A stretch of 7,401 bases of DNA from Micropepsaceae bacterium (GCA_025450355.1 JANWHR010000021.1:1-7401); one strand, 5' to 3'. Positions 1 to 7,065 are shown, counted from the stretch's first letter. The notes: generated by a model not told the origin, from the sequence alone. Numbers and translations: made by a program.

Positions 1-1
1 C

Positions 2-490
2 ACGCTGAAGCGCCTCGCGGCGCTGCAATCCGGGGCCCTGGCCGCAACCGCGCTGAACGAGCCCGCGGATACGGAGGCGAGACTCGCGGGGCTTCCGCTG
101 CTGGCCGATCTCAAGGCCGATCTGCCATGGATTTTCACCGCGATAGCCGTGGACCGCAAAGCCCTTGCATCGCATCCGCAGCAGTTTCGCGAATTCCTGC
201 AGGCTTATATCGGCGGCATCTATCTTGCCCTGTCCGATTCCGCGCGCGCGAAGCAGGTCCTTAACGCGGAGTTCCGCGGCTTTTCGCCTGCCGCACTGGA
301 CGCAACCTATGAGGATTTCCGCGCACGCGTACCGCGCGATGCAGAGCCCAGCCGCGCCGGGGCGGAGCTGATGTTTCGTGAGCTGCACGCCCGGCATGGT
401 GTCGATGATTACATCGACACATCGCTGCTCGCGGATTTGCAGCACCGGGGAATTTTTGTCCAGGTCAAGCGTCAGTACCGGACTGATTAG
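2..490 (+). CDS. ABC transporter substrate-binding protein, NMT1/THI5-like (C-terminal part, 5' end outside window)
   Basis: Reading in frame from base 2 gives 162 residues to the TAG at 488-490, with no internal stop and no start required, so the gene enters from the left. Family members are about 320-350 residues, so roughly the C-terminal half is present; the signal peptide or lipobox and the first lobe are missing. The visible start (RLAALQSGALAATALNEPADTEARLAG) followed by a short stretch ending WIFTAIAVDRKALASHPQQFREFLQAY matches the second lobe of NMT1/THI5/SsuA-like periplasmic binding proteins, where a '...P...V.R..L...P....FL.A' pattern is typical. The protein would capture a small organic solute in the periplasm for an ABC importer whose permease and ATPase genes probably lie upstream. 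The ligand cannot be inferred. The gene abuts the AtoE gene with no spacer. The family call is fairly safe; the subfamily (sulfonate, pyrimidine precursor, aromatic acid) is not. Confidence 0.75.
   Translation, partial: TLKRLAALQSGALAATALNEPADTEARLAGLPLLADLKADLPWIFTAIAVDRKALASHPQQFREFLQAYIGGIYLALSDSARAKQVLNAEFRGFSPAALDATYEDFRARVPRDAEPSRAGAELMFRELHARHGVDDYIDTSLLADLQHRGIFVQVKRQYRTD
399..420. repeat. Perfect 9-bp inverted repeat with 4-base loop inside the binding-protein gene
   Basis: Arms GTGTCGATG (399-407) and CATCGACAC (412-420) flank ATTA. It lies about 70 bases before the stop codon and encodes VDDYIDT. No T-run follows, so it is not an intrinsic terminator. It could form an mRNA hairpin ahead of the AtoE gene, but codon constraint or chance is an adequate explanation. 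Confidence 0.4.
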
Positions 491-1828
491 ATGTTGCGGC
501 CCATCGCGCGATTGTTCGTGAAATACGCCGAACGCTATATCCCCGATCCCTATCTTTACGCGCTGATCCTCACCTTCATCACCGCCCTCGCATCCTATGC
601 GTTCACGCCGTCCGGCGCGGACAAAATCGCCTCAGCCTGGTACGACGGAATCTGGGCGATACTTGCCTTCGCCATGCAGATGGCCCTGATTCTCGCAACC
701 GGTGTCGCTCTGGCCGATGCCGGACCGGTGCGGTGGCTGCTTGGGCGGGCCGCTGCAATTCCGCGGGCGCAGGCAGGCGCGGTCGTGGTGCTGTTTCTGG
801 TCGCGGCGTCCGCGAGCTGGCTGAACTGGGGCTTTGGCCTCGTCGCAGGTGCGTTGCTCGCACGCGAAATGGCGAAGCGGATCCGTGACGTTGATTTTGG
901 GATGCTGGTCGCGGTCGCCTACATGGGCAACATCGTTTGGGCGTCCGGCCTGTCGAGCTCGATCGCATTGGCTTCTGCGACTCCAGGAAGTGCGCTCAAC
1001 ATCATTCAGAAAGTCACCGGTCAGACCGCCGGTTTCGACCGCACGATTTTTACCGCATACAATCTTGTGCCCACCCTGCTGGTGTTCCTGCTTTTGCCAT
1101 ATCTGCTGATCGCCATGGCGCCGGCCAAACCGGAGATGAAACGGGCCGATCCGGAACGGCTTCAGCGGGAAGACACGGCGCCGGAAGCGCCAGCCGCGGT
1201 GAACAATTTCGCCTCGCGGATCGAAAGCACGCCCATCTTGACGCTGCTCCTGGTCGGGCTCGGGCTTTTCTATTTATCGCGTGTGATCGCAGCCGGCACA
1301 TTCTCGCTCGACATCGACGGCATGATCTTCTTCGCGCTGATGCTTGGTCTTATTCTGCACTGGCGTCCGATTCGCTATGTCCGCTCGTTCAATCGCGCTG
1401 CGCGTACGGTCGGACCCATTCTGCTGCAGTTTCCGCTCTATGGCGGGATCATGGGCATGATGACCGGCACCGGACTTGCCGCCGTCATCGCGCGTGGCTT
1501 TGTTTCGTTTTCGACGCACAACACGCTGCCATTCTGGTCGTTTGTCTCGTCCAACGTCATCAGCCTGTTTGTCCCGTCGGGTGGCGGGCATTGGGCGGTA
1601 CAGGGGCCCTTCATGGTGCCTGCGGCCGTTGCGCTCGGCGTCGATCCGGCCGTCACGGCGATGGCCACCGCCATGGGCGAGCAGACCGCGAATATGATCC
1701 AGCCCTTTTGGGCGCTGCCGGTGCTTGCCATCGCCGGGCTCGGCATTCGCGACATCATGGGTTATTGCGTGATGGCGCTGTTTCTGGGGCTGGTCCTTTA
1801 TGGCGGCGCGCTGCTGATTTTCGCGTGA
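491..1828 (+). CDS. atoE: Short-chain fatty acid transporter, AtoE family
   Basis: This 445-residue, strongly hydrophobic inner-membrane protein matches E. coli AtoE (about 440 residues) along its whole length. Recognisable blocks are the N-terminal amphipathic segment and YIPDPYLYALILTFI (about 17-30), WYDGIWAILAFAMQMALILATG (50-71), SWLNWGFGLVAGALLARE (109-126), VPSGGGHWAVQGPFMVPAA (361-379), QPFWALPVLAIAGLGIRDIMGYC (404-426) and a final hydrophobic segment. A polar, proline-rich cytoplasmic-type loop lies near residues 211-245. AtoE carries short-chain carboxylates such as acetoacetate and butyrate; the actual substrate here is unknown and the symbol denotes the family. ATG directly follows the TAG of the binding-protein gene, and there is no convincing Shine-Dalgarno, which suggests translational coupling. 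The TGA overlaps the next ATG. No acetoacetate-CoA transferase or thiolase genes are adjacent, unlike the E. coli ato operon, so the role may differ. Confidence 0.93.
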   Translation: MLRPIARLFVKYAERYIPDPYLYALILTFITALASYAFTPSGADKIASAWYDGIWAILAFAMQMALILATGVALADAGPVRWLLGRAAAIPRAQAGAVVVLFLVAASASWLNWGFGLVAGALLAREMAKRIRDVDFGMLVAVAYMGNIVWASGLSSSIALASATPGSALNIIQKVTGQTAGFDRTIFTAYNLVPTLLVFLLLPYLLIAMAPAKPEMKRADPERLQREDTAPEAPAAVNNFASRIESTPILTLLLVGLGLFYLSRVIAAGTFSLDIDGMIFFALMLGLILHWRPIRYVRSFNRAARTVGPILLQFPLYGGIMGMMTGTGLAAVIARGFVSFSTHNTLPFWSFVSSNVISLFVPSGGGHWAVQGPFMVPAAVALGVDPAVTAMATAMGEQTANMIQPFWALPVLAIAGLGIRDIMGYCVMALFLGLVLYGGALLIFA

Positions 1829-2283
1829 TGCCCGCACTGATCAACCGTCGCACCTTCCGCGTCCAATGGGGTCAATGCGATCCGGCCGGGATAGTGTTCT
1901 ACCCGCAGTTTTTCGTCATATTCGATGCCGCAACCGGTGATCTTTTCGCCCGTACCGGATTTTCCGCCGCTGACATGCGTCGCGTGTACGGCATCATTGG
2001 ACTGCCCCTCGTCGAACAGGGCGCAAAATTCCTCCTGCCCTGCCGCTTTGACGATGAAGTAATGGTGGAAAGTGAAGCGGGTGAGTGGGGCCGCGCCAGC
2101 TTCACCGTGAAACACAGGATCATCAATGGCGGCCAATTGGCAGTGGAGGGATTCGAAATGCGGGTCTGGGCCGCGGCGGATCCGGAATGGCCGGCGCGGA
2201 TCAGGACCAAACCGATACCGGCGGAGATCATCGCCTGCCTTTCCGACGCAACAGGGAAAACCCTCTGCCGCCCCGCGCCGTAA
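1828..2283 (+). CDS. Acyl-CoA thioesterase, 4-hydroxybenzoyl-CoA thioesterase-like hot-dog fold
   Basis: The predicted protein has 151 residues, the usual size for a single hot-dog domain. Near the N-terminus QWGQCDPAGIVFYPQFFVIFD (13-33) carries the class signature of Pseudomonas-type 4-hydroxybenzoyl-CoA thioesterase; D18 corresponds to the catalytic aspartate, followed by PAGIVFYP. Beta-strand blocks (about 64-83 and 90-114, including the VKHRI segment) complete the fold. It should hydrolyse an acyl- or aroyl-CoA to the free acid and CoA in the cytoplasm, normally as a tetramer. The ATG at 1828 shares its A with the TGA of the AtoE gene (TGATG), a typical termination-reinitiation arrangement, and no separate ribosome-binding site is seen. 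The open frame extends far upstream inside the AtoE gene, but homology begins only here. Neighbouring carboxylate transport suggests the acid product or substrate is what the operon moves; that is inference. Substrate specificity is undetermined. Confidence 0.9.
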   Translation: MPALINRRTFRVQWGQCDPAGIVFYPQFFVIFDAATGDLFARTGFSAADMRRVYGIIGLPLVEQGAKFLLPCRFDDEVMVESEAGEWGRASFTVKHRIINGGQLAVEGFEMRVWAAADPEWPARIRTKPIPAEIIACLSDATGKTLCRPAP

Positions 2284-2300
2284 ATTTGGCATCGTCGAGG

Positions 2301-2339
2301 ATTGCTCAGAGAGCCAGCCGCCCTCCGGCCACGAGCAAT
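2301..2339. other. Inverted repeat between the convergent thioesterase and TauE/SafE genes, possible transcription-end hairpin
   Basis: Arms ATTGCTC (2301-2307) and GAGCAAT (2333-2339) enclose a second short stem, GCCG (2317-2320) and CGGC (2326-2329) around CCCTC. It sits where the convergent thioesterase and permease genes meet, overlapping the permease stop codon, which is where a bidirectional terminator would be expected. No T-tract follows on either strand, so it does not meet the usual intrinsic-terminator pattern. Confidence 0.25.
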
Positions 2340-3094
2340 GTTCCGGCGAGCAGATACCTCAGCAGAGGGTCCGGAACCCGCGGCGCGACATAGCTGCCCA
2401 GCACAATCCCCGGAATGGAGCCGCTGAGTAAAAACAGCAGAATCCCGAAGTTCGTCAGACCGAGAATGATATGGCCAATCCCGGCGGCCAGTGTCAGAGG
2501 CACGGCGTGGGCAATATCGGAACCAACGATCCGGGCCATCGGCAGGTCGGGATAGAGCAGGATCAGGGCGGTGGCGCCCAGCGCGCCCGCCCCAACCGAC
2601 GACAGGGGTACAAGCACTCCCAGCATCATTCCGACAAGGATGGTCATCTGACGGGTTGTCTCGGCGCTGAATAGCGCAACGCGGCGGCTGTAATGCCCGA
2701 CGATCCAGCTTCGGAAAACAAGAACCAGCGCTGTCAGCAGCAACATGGCGGACAGAATATCGGTGATTAGCCGGTTCGCAGCGATGCTGTTCGGCCCAAA
2801 CCGGGAAAATAGCAGGAGCGTGAGTACCGCCATGGGCAGGCTGCCCATGGCGAGGAGGCCAACGATGCGCCACTCGATGGTGCGCCCCAGGCCATGGACG
2901 GCAGTTCCGGCAGTTTTGGTGATGGAGGCATAAATCAGGTCCGTGCCGACCGCCACGGATGGTTCTGTCCCGAACACCAGGACCAGCATCGGTGTCATTA
3001 GCGAGCCGCCGCCAACGCCGGTCATGCCCACAAGCGCTCCGGTGACAAAACCAGAGAGCGCATATCCCAGAGCAAGGTTGGAAGCAGCGAGCAT
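2306..3094 (-). CDS. TauE/SafE family membrane permease (sulfite exporter-like, former DUF81)
   Basis: The 262-residue protein is mostly hydrophobic with about seven to eight predicted membrane segments, the usual size of the family. It shows the characteristic two-fold internal repeat: repeat 1 has a glycine-rich MTGVGGGSLMTP (24-35) followed by AVGTDLIYASITK (48-60), and repeat 2 has LSSVGAGALGATAL (164-177) followed by IVGSDIAHAVPL (189-200). Family members export or import small anions such as sulfite, sulfoacetate or other sulfonates; no sulfur-metabolism gene is present here, so the substrate is open. The ATG at 3094 is immediately preceded by an in-frame TGA, so no longer start exists; no clear Shine-Dalgarno precedes it. 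It lies 97 bases downstream of nrdJ on the same strand and could be read through from it, but no functional tie is evident. Its 3' end converges on the thioesterase gene with 22 bases between them. Confidence 0.88.
   Translation of the reverse strand: MLAASNLALGYALSGFVTGALVGMTGVGGGSLMTPMLVLVFGTEPSVAVGTDLIYASITKTAGTAVHGLGRTIEWRIVGLLAMGSLPMAVLTLLLFSRFGPNSIAANRLITDILSAMLLLTALVLVFRSWIVGHYSRRVALFSAETTRQMTILVGMMLGVLVPLSSVGAGALGATALILLYPDLPMARIVGSDIAHAVPLTLAAGIGHIILGLTNFGILLFLLSGSIPGIVLGSYVAPRVPDPLLRYLLAGTLLVAGGRLAL
2828..2852. repeat. 25-base palindrome: perfect 12-bp arms around one base, inside the TauE/SafE gene
   Basis: The left arm CGCCATGGGCAG (2828-2839), the single base G2840 and the right arm CTGCCCATGGCG (2841-2852) form an exact inverted repeat. 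On the minus strand it encodes AMGSLPMA (residues 82-89 of the permease), whose residue string itself reads almost symmetrically. Each arm contains CCATGG. Twelve matching pairs with a one-base centre are far more than expected by chance in a window of this size, but protein constraint partly shapes it. No function is assigned. Confidence 0.6.
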
Positions 3095-3126
3095 TCAGGG
3101 CGGGAACTGGCAGGCAGGGGAAGATA

Positions 3127-3150
3127 GGTGAACGCGTTCCGCCTGTCACC
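3127..3150. other. Weak hairpin in the nrdJ-to-permease spacer
   Basis: In the 97-base gap between nrdJ and the permease gene, GGTGA (3127-3131) can pair with TCACC (3146-3150), with an inner GCG/CGC pairing around TTC. An exact 10-base palindrome, GAACGCGTTC, covers 3130-3139. There is no T-run downstream on the minus strand, so termination is doubtful; it might be a processing or attenuation site, or nothing. Confidence 0.2.
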
Positions 3151-3191
3151 CGCCCATAAGGCGAAGCGGCGCGCGGCTTTTCAACCCCGAC

Positions 3192-6100
3192 TCAACTGCA
3201 TCCGCTGGTACCGCCGCAGGTATCGCATTTCAGGCAGGTGCCGTTGCGCACGAGGGTGAAGTTCCCGCAGGAGCCGCAGGCATCGCCTTCATATCCCTTT
3301 AAGCGCGCTTCGGCCGCCCGGCGCGCCCGCGCCCTGCGTTCATCGGCACCGGCGACCGCCGCACCGGTGTTGTTCGCTGCCTGCGCGACCAGCATTCCGA
3401 TTTCCGCCACATTGGCCTCGATGTCGATTTCTACCGCACGCGCGGTTTCGGCTTCGGCCGCCGGTTTGCGCAAGGAACTGCCACCCTGGACAACCACAAG
3501 CTGACTGAGTTGCCCCCGGACAAATCCGGTCGATGTCACTTTTGAAAGTGTCTGGGCCAATTCCGCCGTGGCGGGCCGGCCAGGCTCGCCAACGCTGCGT
3601 CCGAGATCCTCGTCGAATGCCGGCGGGACATGAGCGAGATCGTGCCGCCCGAGATAGGAAACCGCCAGCTCGCGGAAAATGTAATCGAGCACGCTGGTCG
3701 CGTTCTTGATCGAATCGTTTCCGATCACCAGTCCGGCCGGTTCGAAACGCGTGAAGGTGAAGGCATCGACGAACTCGTCCAGTGGAACTCCATATTGCAA
3801 CCCGATCGAGATTGCGATCGCGAAATTGTTCATCAGTGAACGGAAGGCTGCGCCCTCCTTGTGCATGTCGATGAAAATCTCACCCGCGCGGCCGTCCTCA
3901 TATTCTCCGGTGCGCAGGTAATCCTTGTGCCCGCCGACAACGGCTTTCTGCGTGTAACCCTTGCGGCGGTGAGGCAGTCTTTCCCGTCCGCGCACGCGTT
4001 CGATCGTCTTTTCGACGATCCGTTCGGTGATGACTGCCGTGCGGGTTACCGGCGGCTGCGCCATCAATTCGTCGCTCTCGTCCTCGTCCTCGAGCTGCAG
4101 AACGGAAGAGGCCAGGGGCTGCGACAGTTTCGAGCCGTCGCGATAAAGCGCATTCGCCTTCAGCCCGAGTTTCCACGACATCAGGTAGGCGTCGCCGCAG
4201 TCCTTTACGGCCGACGAATTCGGCATATTGATGGTTTTCGAAATCGCGCCCGAAACAAACGGCTGGCAAACCGCCAGCATCCGTATGTGGCTCTCCACCG
4301 AAAGCGCACGCTTTCCAATGCGGCCGCACGGATTGGCGCAATCGAACACCGGAAGATGCTCCGGTTTCAGATATGGGGCGCCTTCCAGGGTCATTGCGCC
4401 GCAGACATGCAGATTGGCGGCATCGACCTCTGCCCGGGAGAATCCCAGCGCCTTCAGCATGTCAAAATCCGGCGCGTCCAGTTGGGCGTCGGAAAATTCC
4501 AGTACGTCTTTGCAAAAACCGTCGCCGAGGGTCCATTTGTTGAACACGAAGCGGATATCAAATGCCTGCTCGAGCGCGTTCTCGACGGCGGCGATTTCGC
4601 CATCGCCAAATCCTTTTGCCCGCAGGGCCGAATGGGTGATGGTCCGGCAGCCATGCAGCGACCCGTTTCCCACGGCATACTTCACCATCGTCTCGATTTC
4701 GCCCGGCTGATAGCCAAGCTTTCCCAGGGCTTCGGGGACACAGCGATTGATGATCTTGAAATAGCCGCCGCCCGCGAGCTTCTTGAATTTGACCAGGGCG
4801 AAATCCGGCTCGATGCCCGTGGTGTCGCAGTCCATCAGCAGTCCGATGGTGCCTGTGGGTGCGATGACGCTTGCCTGTGCGTTGCGGAATCCATATTCGG
4901 CGCCGAGTCTCTGCGCATCGTCCCAGGCGCATTTGGCCGCTGCCGAAAGCGCCGCGTCGGAAATGGCTTCGTGATCCAGCGCAACCGGTGGAATCGCAAG
5001 GGATTCGTATCCGGTGCTCTCCCCATATGCGGCGCGCCGGTGATTGCCGATCACCCGCAGCATGTCTTCCCGATTCTCCTGAAACCGCCGGAACGCGCCC
5101 ATTTCGGCCGCCATTTCGGCAGACGTGGCATAGGCACGGCCCGTAAGGATGGCGGTAATGGCTCCGGCGATCGCGCGCGCCTCGCGCGAATCATAGGGAA
5201 TGCCGCCGGACATCAGCAATCCGCCGATATTGGCATAGCCCAGTCCGAGCGTGCGGTATTCATAAGACAGCTGCGCAATCTCCTTCGACGGGAACTGCGC
5301 CATCAGCACCGAAATTTCGAGAATGATCGTCCACAGCCGCACGCCGTGCTCAAATCCCGGGATGTCGAAAGCTTTGTCTTCCGGACGGCGGAACGCCATC
5401 AGGTTCAGCGAAGCAAGATTGCAGGCCGTGTCGTCCAGAAACATGTATTCGGAACAGGGATTGGAAGCGCGGATAGCGCCGCCCTTCGGACAGGTGTGCC
5501 AGGCGTTGATGGTGCTGTGGAACTGGATTCCCGGATCGGCACAGGCCCACGCGGCATAGGAAATCTTGTCCCACAGATGGCGCGCCTTCAGCTGCTTGTG
5601 GACGCGGCCGTCCTTGCGCCGGCGCAATTCCCATTCCCCATTCGCCGCCACGGCTTCGAGAAATGCGTCGGTTACCCGCACGGTATTGTTCGAGTTCTGC
5701 CCCGCGACGGACATATAGGCTTCCGAATCCCAATCGGTGTCATAGACGCGGAATTCAATCCGGTCGTGCCCCTGTTTCGCGAACGCGATGACGCGCTCGA
5801 TGTAATTTTCCGGGATGAATGATTTGCGTGCCGCCCTGATCTCGCGCTTCAGTGCCGGATTCAGCTTGGGATCAAAGCAGTCGTCACCCGATCCTTCGCA
5901 ATTCCGGCAGGCGGCGATGATCGCGTTGAGATGAGTTTCGGCGAGTTTCGAGCCGGCGACCAGTGCGGCAACCTTTTGCTCCTCGATCACCTTCCAGTCG
6001 ATGAATTCCTCAATATCCGGATGATCCACATCGACGATCACCATCTTGGCGGCGCGCCGCGTGGTGCCACCGGATTTGATTGCGCCGGCGGCACGGTCGC

Positions 6101-6881
6101 CGATCTTCAGGAAGCTCATGAGTCCGGATGACTTGCCACCCCCCGAAAGCGCTTCGTTTTCCCCGCGCAGGCTGGAAAAATTCGTGCCCGTTCCAGAACC
6201 ATATTTGAACAGGCGCGCTTCGCGCGTCCACAGGTCCATGATCCCGCCTTCATTCACCAGATCGTCGGCGACACTCTGGATGAAACAGGCATGCGGCTGC
6301 GGGTGGTCATAGGCGGAAGCAGATCGAACCAGTTCTGCCGACTGGTAATCGACGTAGTAGTGACCCTGGCTTGGCCCATCGATCCCATAGGCCCAATGAA
6401 GGCCAGTGTTGAACCATTGCGGGGAGTTCGGCGCGGCACGCTGCGTCGCCAGCATGTGGCAGACCTCGTCATAAAAGGCGCGCGCGTCGGCTTCGGAATC
6501 GAAATAGCCGCCCTTCCATCCCCAGTATGCCCAGGTACCCGCAAGCCGATGGAACACCTGCCGCGCGCTGGTTTCGCCGTGCGTCCTCAGTTCCGGATCG
6601 GCGCCCGCCAGCTTTTGCTCATCGGCCACTTGCCGCCAAAGGAAGGACGGAACATCGTTTTCTTCCACCGGCACGAGACAAGCGGGTACGCCGGCCCGGC
6701 GGAAATATTTCTGGGCCAGCACATCGCAAGCCACCTGACTCCACGCCTCGGGCACATCAATGCCTTCCTGCCGGAATACAACCGACCCGTCCGGATTGCG
6801 AATTTCACTGGTTGCCGCGCGGAACGAGATGCCCTCGTATGGCGAATGGCCTTCCGTGGTAAAACAACGCTGAATCTTCAT
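3192..6881 (-). CDS. nrdJ: Adenosylcobalamin-dependent (class II) ribonucleoside-diphosphate reductase
   Basis: This 1,229-residue cytoplasmic enzyme reduces ribonucleotides to deoxyribonucleotides using a thiyl radical generated from adenosylcobalamin, so it needs no oxygen or separate radical subunit. Visible features, counted from the chosen start: the N-terminal signature MKIQRCFTTEGHSPYE; C199 in PHACFIQS and C487 in DDTACNLASLNL as the likely redox pair; NPCSE (474-478) with C476 as the thiyl-radical cysteine and N474/E478 as catalytic partners; the phosphate-binding APTGTIG (674-680); MDCDTTGIEPDFALVKFKK (683-701); a charged linker near 930-975 leading to a conserved C-terminal domain with GEIFIDMHKEG (1000-1010); and a cysteine-rich tail (C1202, C1205, C1216, C1219, C1222, C1228) that should bind zinc and shuttle reducing equivalents. 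Length and motifs match alphaproteobacterial NrdJ and appear intact. In-frame ATGs exist at 6941 and 6893, but homologues begin at MKI and GGGGGAAGG lies just upstream, so 6881 is preferred. Confidence 0.97.
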   Translation of the reverse strand: MKIQRCFTTEGHSPYEGISFRAATSEIRNPDGSVVFRQEGIDVPEAWSQVACDVLAQKYFRRAGVPACLVPVEENDVPSFLWRQVADEQKLAGADPELRTHGETSARQVFHRLAGTWAYWGWKGGYFDSEADARAFYDEVCHMLATQRAAPNSPQWFNTGLHWAYGIDGPSQGHYYVDYQSAELVRSASAYDHPQPHACFIQSVADDLVNEGGIMDLWTREARLFKYGSGTGTNFSSLRGENEALSGGGKSSGLMSFLKIGDRAAGAIKSGGTTRRAAKMVIVDVDHPDIEEFIDWKVIEEQKVAALVAGSKLAETHLNAIIAACRNCEGSGDDCFDPKLNPALKREIRAARKSFIPENYIERVIAFAKQGHDRIEFRVYDTDWDSEAYMSVAGQNSNNTVRVTDAFLEAVAANGEWELRRRKDGRVHKQLKARHLWDKISYAAWACADPGIQFHSTINAWHTCPKGGAIRASNPCSEYMFLDDTACNLASLNLMAFRRPEDKAFDIPGFEHGVRLWTIILEISVLMAQFPSKEIAQLSYEYRTLGLGYANIGGLLMSGGIPYDSREARAIAGAITAILTGRAYATSAEMAAEMGAFRRFQENREDMLRVIGNHRRAAYGESTGYESLAIPPVALDHEAISDAALSAAAKCAWDDAQRLGAEYGFRNAQASVIAPTGTIGLLMDCDTTGIEPDFALVKFKKLAGGGYFKIINRCVPEALGKLGYQPGEIETMVKYAVGNGSLHGCRTITHSALRAKGFGDGEIAAVENALEQAFDIRFVFNKWTLGDGFCKDVLEFSDAQLDAPDFDMLKALGFSRAEVDAANLHVCGAMTLEGAPYLKPEHLPVFDCANPCGRIGKRALSVESHIRMLAVCQPFVSGAISKTINMPNSSAVKDCGDAYLMSWKLGLKANALYRDGSKLSQPLASSVLQLEDEDESDELMAQPPVTRTAVITERIVEKTIERVRGRERLPHRRKGYTQKAVVGGHKDYLRTGEYEDGRAGEIFIDMHKEGAAFRSLMNNFAIAISIGLQYGVPLDEFVDAFTFTRFEPAGLVIGNDSIKNATSVLDYIFRELAVSYLGRHDLAHVPPAFDEDLGRSVGEPGRPATAELAQTLSKVTSTGFVRGQLSQLVVVQGGSSLRKPAAEAETARAVEIDIEANVAEIGMLVAQAANNTGAAVAGADERRARARRAAEARLKGYEGDACGSCGNFTLVRNGTCLKCDTCGGTSGCS

Positions 6882-6882
6882 A

Positions 6883-6891
6883 CCTTCCCCC
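6883..6891 (-). promoter_or_regulatory. Ribosome-binding site for nrdJ
   Basis: On the minus strand GGGGGAAGG is separated by one T from the ATG at 6881. The purine run supports starting at MKIQRCF rather than at the two upstream in-frame ATGs. The AAGG is very close to the start, so the GGGGGA portion is the likelier anti-Shine-Dalgarno contact. The upstream ATG at 6893 is partly inside this motif, so it is less likely to be the true start. Confidence 0.55.
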
Positions 6892-7010
6892 ATTCCCGTT
6901 CCCGCCGGTTGACAAAGTCCAACCGTGGCCGGAATACGCATTTTGCGCGTCCCGGTGCGCCTTTCCCCTGTTGCCTGAGCCCCGCTACAAACCGGCAGCG
7001 AGGAATTCGT

Positions 7011-7039
7011 ACCCTATGCCCGAACGGGCTTCTGTTCAA
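7011..7039 (-). promoter_or_regulatory. Candidate nrdJ promoter
   Basis: On the minus strand TTGAAC (7039-7034) resembles a -35 element (four of six to TTGACA). After exactly 17 bases comes TAGGGT (7016-7011), a poor -10 (three of six to TATAAT). The case rests on the spacing and on overlap of the -35 with the nearer NrdR-like box, which is how a repressor would act. Transcription would begin near 7004, giving a leader of about 120 bases. No other pair near nrdJ looked better. Confidence 0.35.
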
Positions 7040-7050
7040 GCATGTTGTGG
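7035..7050 (-). promoter_or_regulatory. Putative NrdR box, promoter-proximal, half-degenerate
   Basis: The plus-strand sequence is TTCAAGCATGTTGTGG. Compared with the known NrdR consensus acaCwAtATaTwGtgt, the right half (ATGTTGTGG) matches at nearly all positions, while the left half is poor. Its centre is 31 bp from that of the second box and it covers the -35 of the candidate nrdJ promoter. NrdR is an ATP/dATP-sensing repressor of ribonucleotide reductase genes and usually binds two phased boxes. Alone this site would not be called; the pairing makes it credible. Confidence 0.45.
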
Positions 7051-7065
7051 CCCTAAACCAAAAAC

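Noticed and set aside
937..1827. Upstream extension of the thioesterase frame through the AtoE gene (as a 448-residue protein)
   Set aside because: The first 297 codons are out-of-frame AtoE sequence without homology; hot-dog-domain similarity begins at the ATG at 1828.
1899..3149. 416-residue minus-strand frame spanning the thioesterase gene and the permease gene
   Set aside because: It overlaps two well-supported genes in other frames and its translation is low-complexity Arg/Cys/Pro-rich with no family resemblance.
3155..3183. GC-rich stretch ending in TTTT (near GCGGCGCGCGGCTTTT) as a terminator
   Set aside because: The stem breaks after three base pairs, and the T-run is on the plus strand where no gene ends.
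3861..5822. 653-residue open frame on the plus strand antisense to nrdJ
   Set aside because: It lies wholly within the unmistakable nrdJ gene, its residue composition is arginine/alanine/histidine-rich without recognisable motifs, and long antisense frames are common opposite GC-rich codon-biased genes.
6909..6937. Plus-strand TTGACA with GAATAC 17 bases later as a promoter for the DUF486 gene
   Set aside because: The -35 is perfect but the -10 matches only two of six positions and it would give a leader of nearly 200 bases; not convincing.
6882..7010. Possible cobalamin riboswitch in the nrdJ leader
   Set aside because: B12-dependent reductases are sometimes so regulated, and GGGGAAAGGCGCACCGGG on the minus strand looked loosely similar, but the conserved boxes and their order are absent. 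A covariance-model search with the cobalamin riboswitch family would settle it.
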